Shown: one piece after another, positions 63,307 through 64,000 of the stretch
Layout of the letters: every line of letters begins with the position of its first letter
How positions within the stretch are numbered: the first letter of the stretch is position 1
From: Ancylobacter crimeensis
GTDB taxonomy: Bacteria > Pseudomonadota > Alphaproteobacteria > Rhizobiales > Xanthobacteraceae
Assembly: GCF_023016805.1 (NCBI RefSeq)
Contig: NZ_JALKCH010000009.1
Coordinates: 1 to 64,000, forward strand
Direction of reading: 5' to 3'
DNA length: 64,000 nucleotides
Made by a program: the position numbers and the translations under genes
The notes under the pieces: model-generated
Seen by the model: the letters and a program-made list of their open reading frames with translations, nothing else
Told to the model about the DNA's origin: nothing
Database searches by the model: none

Positions 63307-64000
63307 GGCTCGTCACCTTCCCGAGTCAAAATGCGGCCTGCGCGTCCTTCTCGCGCGGCCGCCGGTTCGACATCGTCCATCTGCTCGGGGGTCCAGGCTT
63401 CGAGAGCCGGCCCACCGCTGGCGAAGATTAGCCCGCGCGCCTCGATCCTGTGCATCACAAGGCGTTGCGAGTCTTTACCGGCCCCGGAAAAGGCCGCGCG
63501 GGAAGCGCGGGGCACCTCCACGGTCACGTCCTTGCGCCATTGCCGGCCGAAATCGAGATAGTCCCGCGCCTGCGTCCGGCCGACCCGCACCACCTCGCCG
63601 GCCAGCACCGCGAAGCGACCCGAGAAACGGGCGAGCGCGGCGGCATCCCGCGCGTCGAGCGGGAAGACCTGCCACACACCGGCCTGCGCAATCCGTCCAC
63701 GCCTCTCGGCTTCCACAAGACGGGTGCGGCAGCCGGCCGGCACGCTGTCCGGCGCCAGCACGGCGAGGCCCTGCTCCAGCAGGCGCACCTGAAGGCCGGC
63801 GGCACCCTCGTCCGGCCCCGTCTGCACCAGCGCGACCAGCCGGCCATAGCGATCGGGCACGTCGAGCACCGTGAGGCTCACCCGGTGCCCGGCGAGGCCA
63901 TCCGCCGGCAGGCCCGGCACGCCGCCCTCATCCTGCGCGACGATGCCGGCGAGCCGGACCAGGCGGCCATCAGCGAGCCGAAGGTCGCTGCCTTCCACGC
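63303..64000 (-). CDS. thermonuclease-like protein, cut by the window
   Basis: At least 231 residues of the 3' part; the start lies beyond 64000 (the codon at 63998 is GTG but the reading continues open to the edge). Segments VRLAGIVAQ, DRYGRLVALVQ, LQVRLLEQGLAVL and IAQAGVWQVFPLDA follow the staphylococcal nuclease pattern (RLAGI..DRYGR..L...G.A), with D-R-Y-G-R well kept; catalytic residues cannot all be checked. Translation is coupled to the M48 gene (ATGA). Confidence 0.7.
   Translation of the reverse strand, partial: VEGSDLRLADGRLVRLAGIVAQDEGGVPGLPADGLAGHRVSLTVLDVPDRYGRLVALVQTGPDEGAAGLQVRLLEQGLAVLAPDSVPAGCRTRLVEAERRGRIAQAGVWQVFPLDARDAAALARFSGRFAVLAGEVVRVGRTQARDYLDFGRQWRKDVTVEVPRASRAAFSGAGKDSQRLVMHRIEARGLIFASGGPALEAWTPEQMDDVEPAAAREGRAGRILTREGDEP

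Overview
The window is high-GC chromosomal DNA of an alphaproteobacterium. The gene set points to the order Hyphomicrobiales, probably near Xanthobacteraceae (Ancylobacter, Starkeya or Xanthobacter type); that placement is inference from gene content, not from a marker search. Indicators are an NdvA/ChvA-type cyclic glucan exporter, a fused CysN/CysC with an APS-type CysH, a CarD regulator next to an RpoH-family sigma factor, a Suv3-like helicase followed by an S4 protein and FdxA, and the DUF1737, DUF2849, DUF934 and DUF3108 families. I see no tRNA, rRNA, CRISPR array, prophage or insertion sequence. Coding is dense on both strands with many stop/start overlaps.

Left part (1-11.8 kb). A near-consensus promoter reads out of the left edge. 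A DUF1737 protein and a CitE-like lyase come next, then a DUF429 protein. A sulfur block follows: cysD-cysNC read leftwards, and DUF2849-cysI-DUF934-cysH then sbp-cysT-cysW read rightwards. The intergenic region between cysD and DUF2849 is unusually AT-rich and full of inverted repeats. The sulfate transporter has no ATPase gene (cysA) here.

11.8-26 kb is a mixed envelope and housekeeping stretch: a YqaA/DedA protein, HisE, the NdvA-type exporter, a D,D-carboxypeptidase with a lysine/proline/alanine tail, a CobW GTPase, a CAP-domain lipoprotein, a DUF3772 MscS channel, a GNAT enzyme, a secreted trypsin-like protease, an AFG1/ZapE ATPase and a DUF1003 membrane protein.

26-45.3 kb carries two TCA-cycle blocks: mdh, sucA, sucB, a LysE exporter and lpdA, and later sdhCDAB on the other strand. 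sucCD is absent from the first block. Between them lie a plant-like SABATH carboxyl methyltransferase, a small secreted peptide, a VOC protein, XerC, PriA, an ACT-like small protein, an AEC transporter and GluQRS.

45.3-64 kb holds a secreted esterase, an M23 peptidase, a DNA glycosylase, a carboxylesterase, an HNH protein, DsbB, a phytase-like esterase whose stop codon lies inside a palindromic repeat, the rpmB-yhhQ pair, DUF3108, the Suv3-like helicase, an S4 protein, FdxA, a candidate small RNA, CarD, an RpoH-type sigma factor, an M48 lipoprotein protease and the 3' part of a thermonuclease-like gene cut by the window edge.
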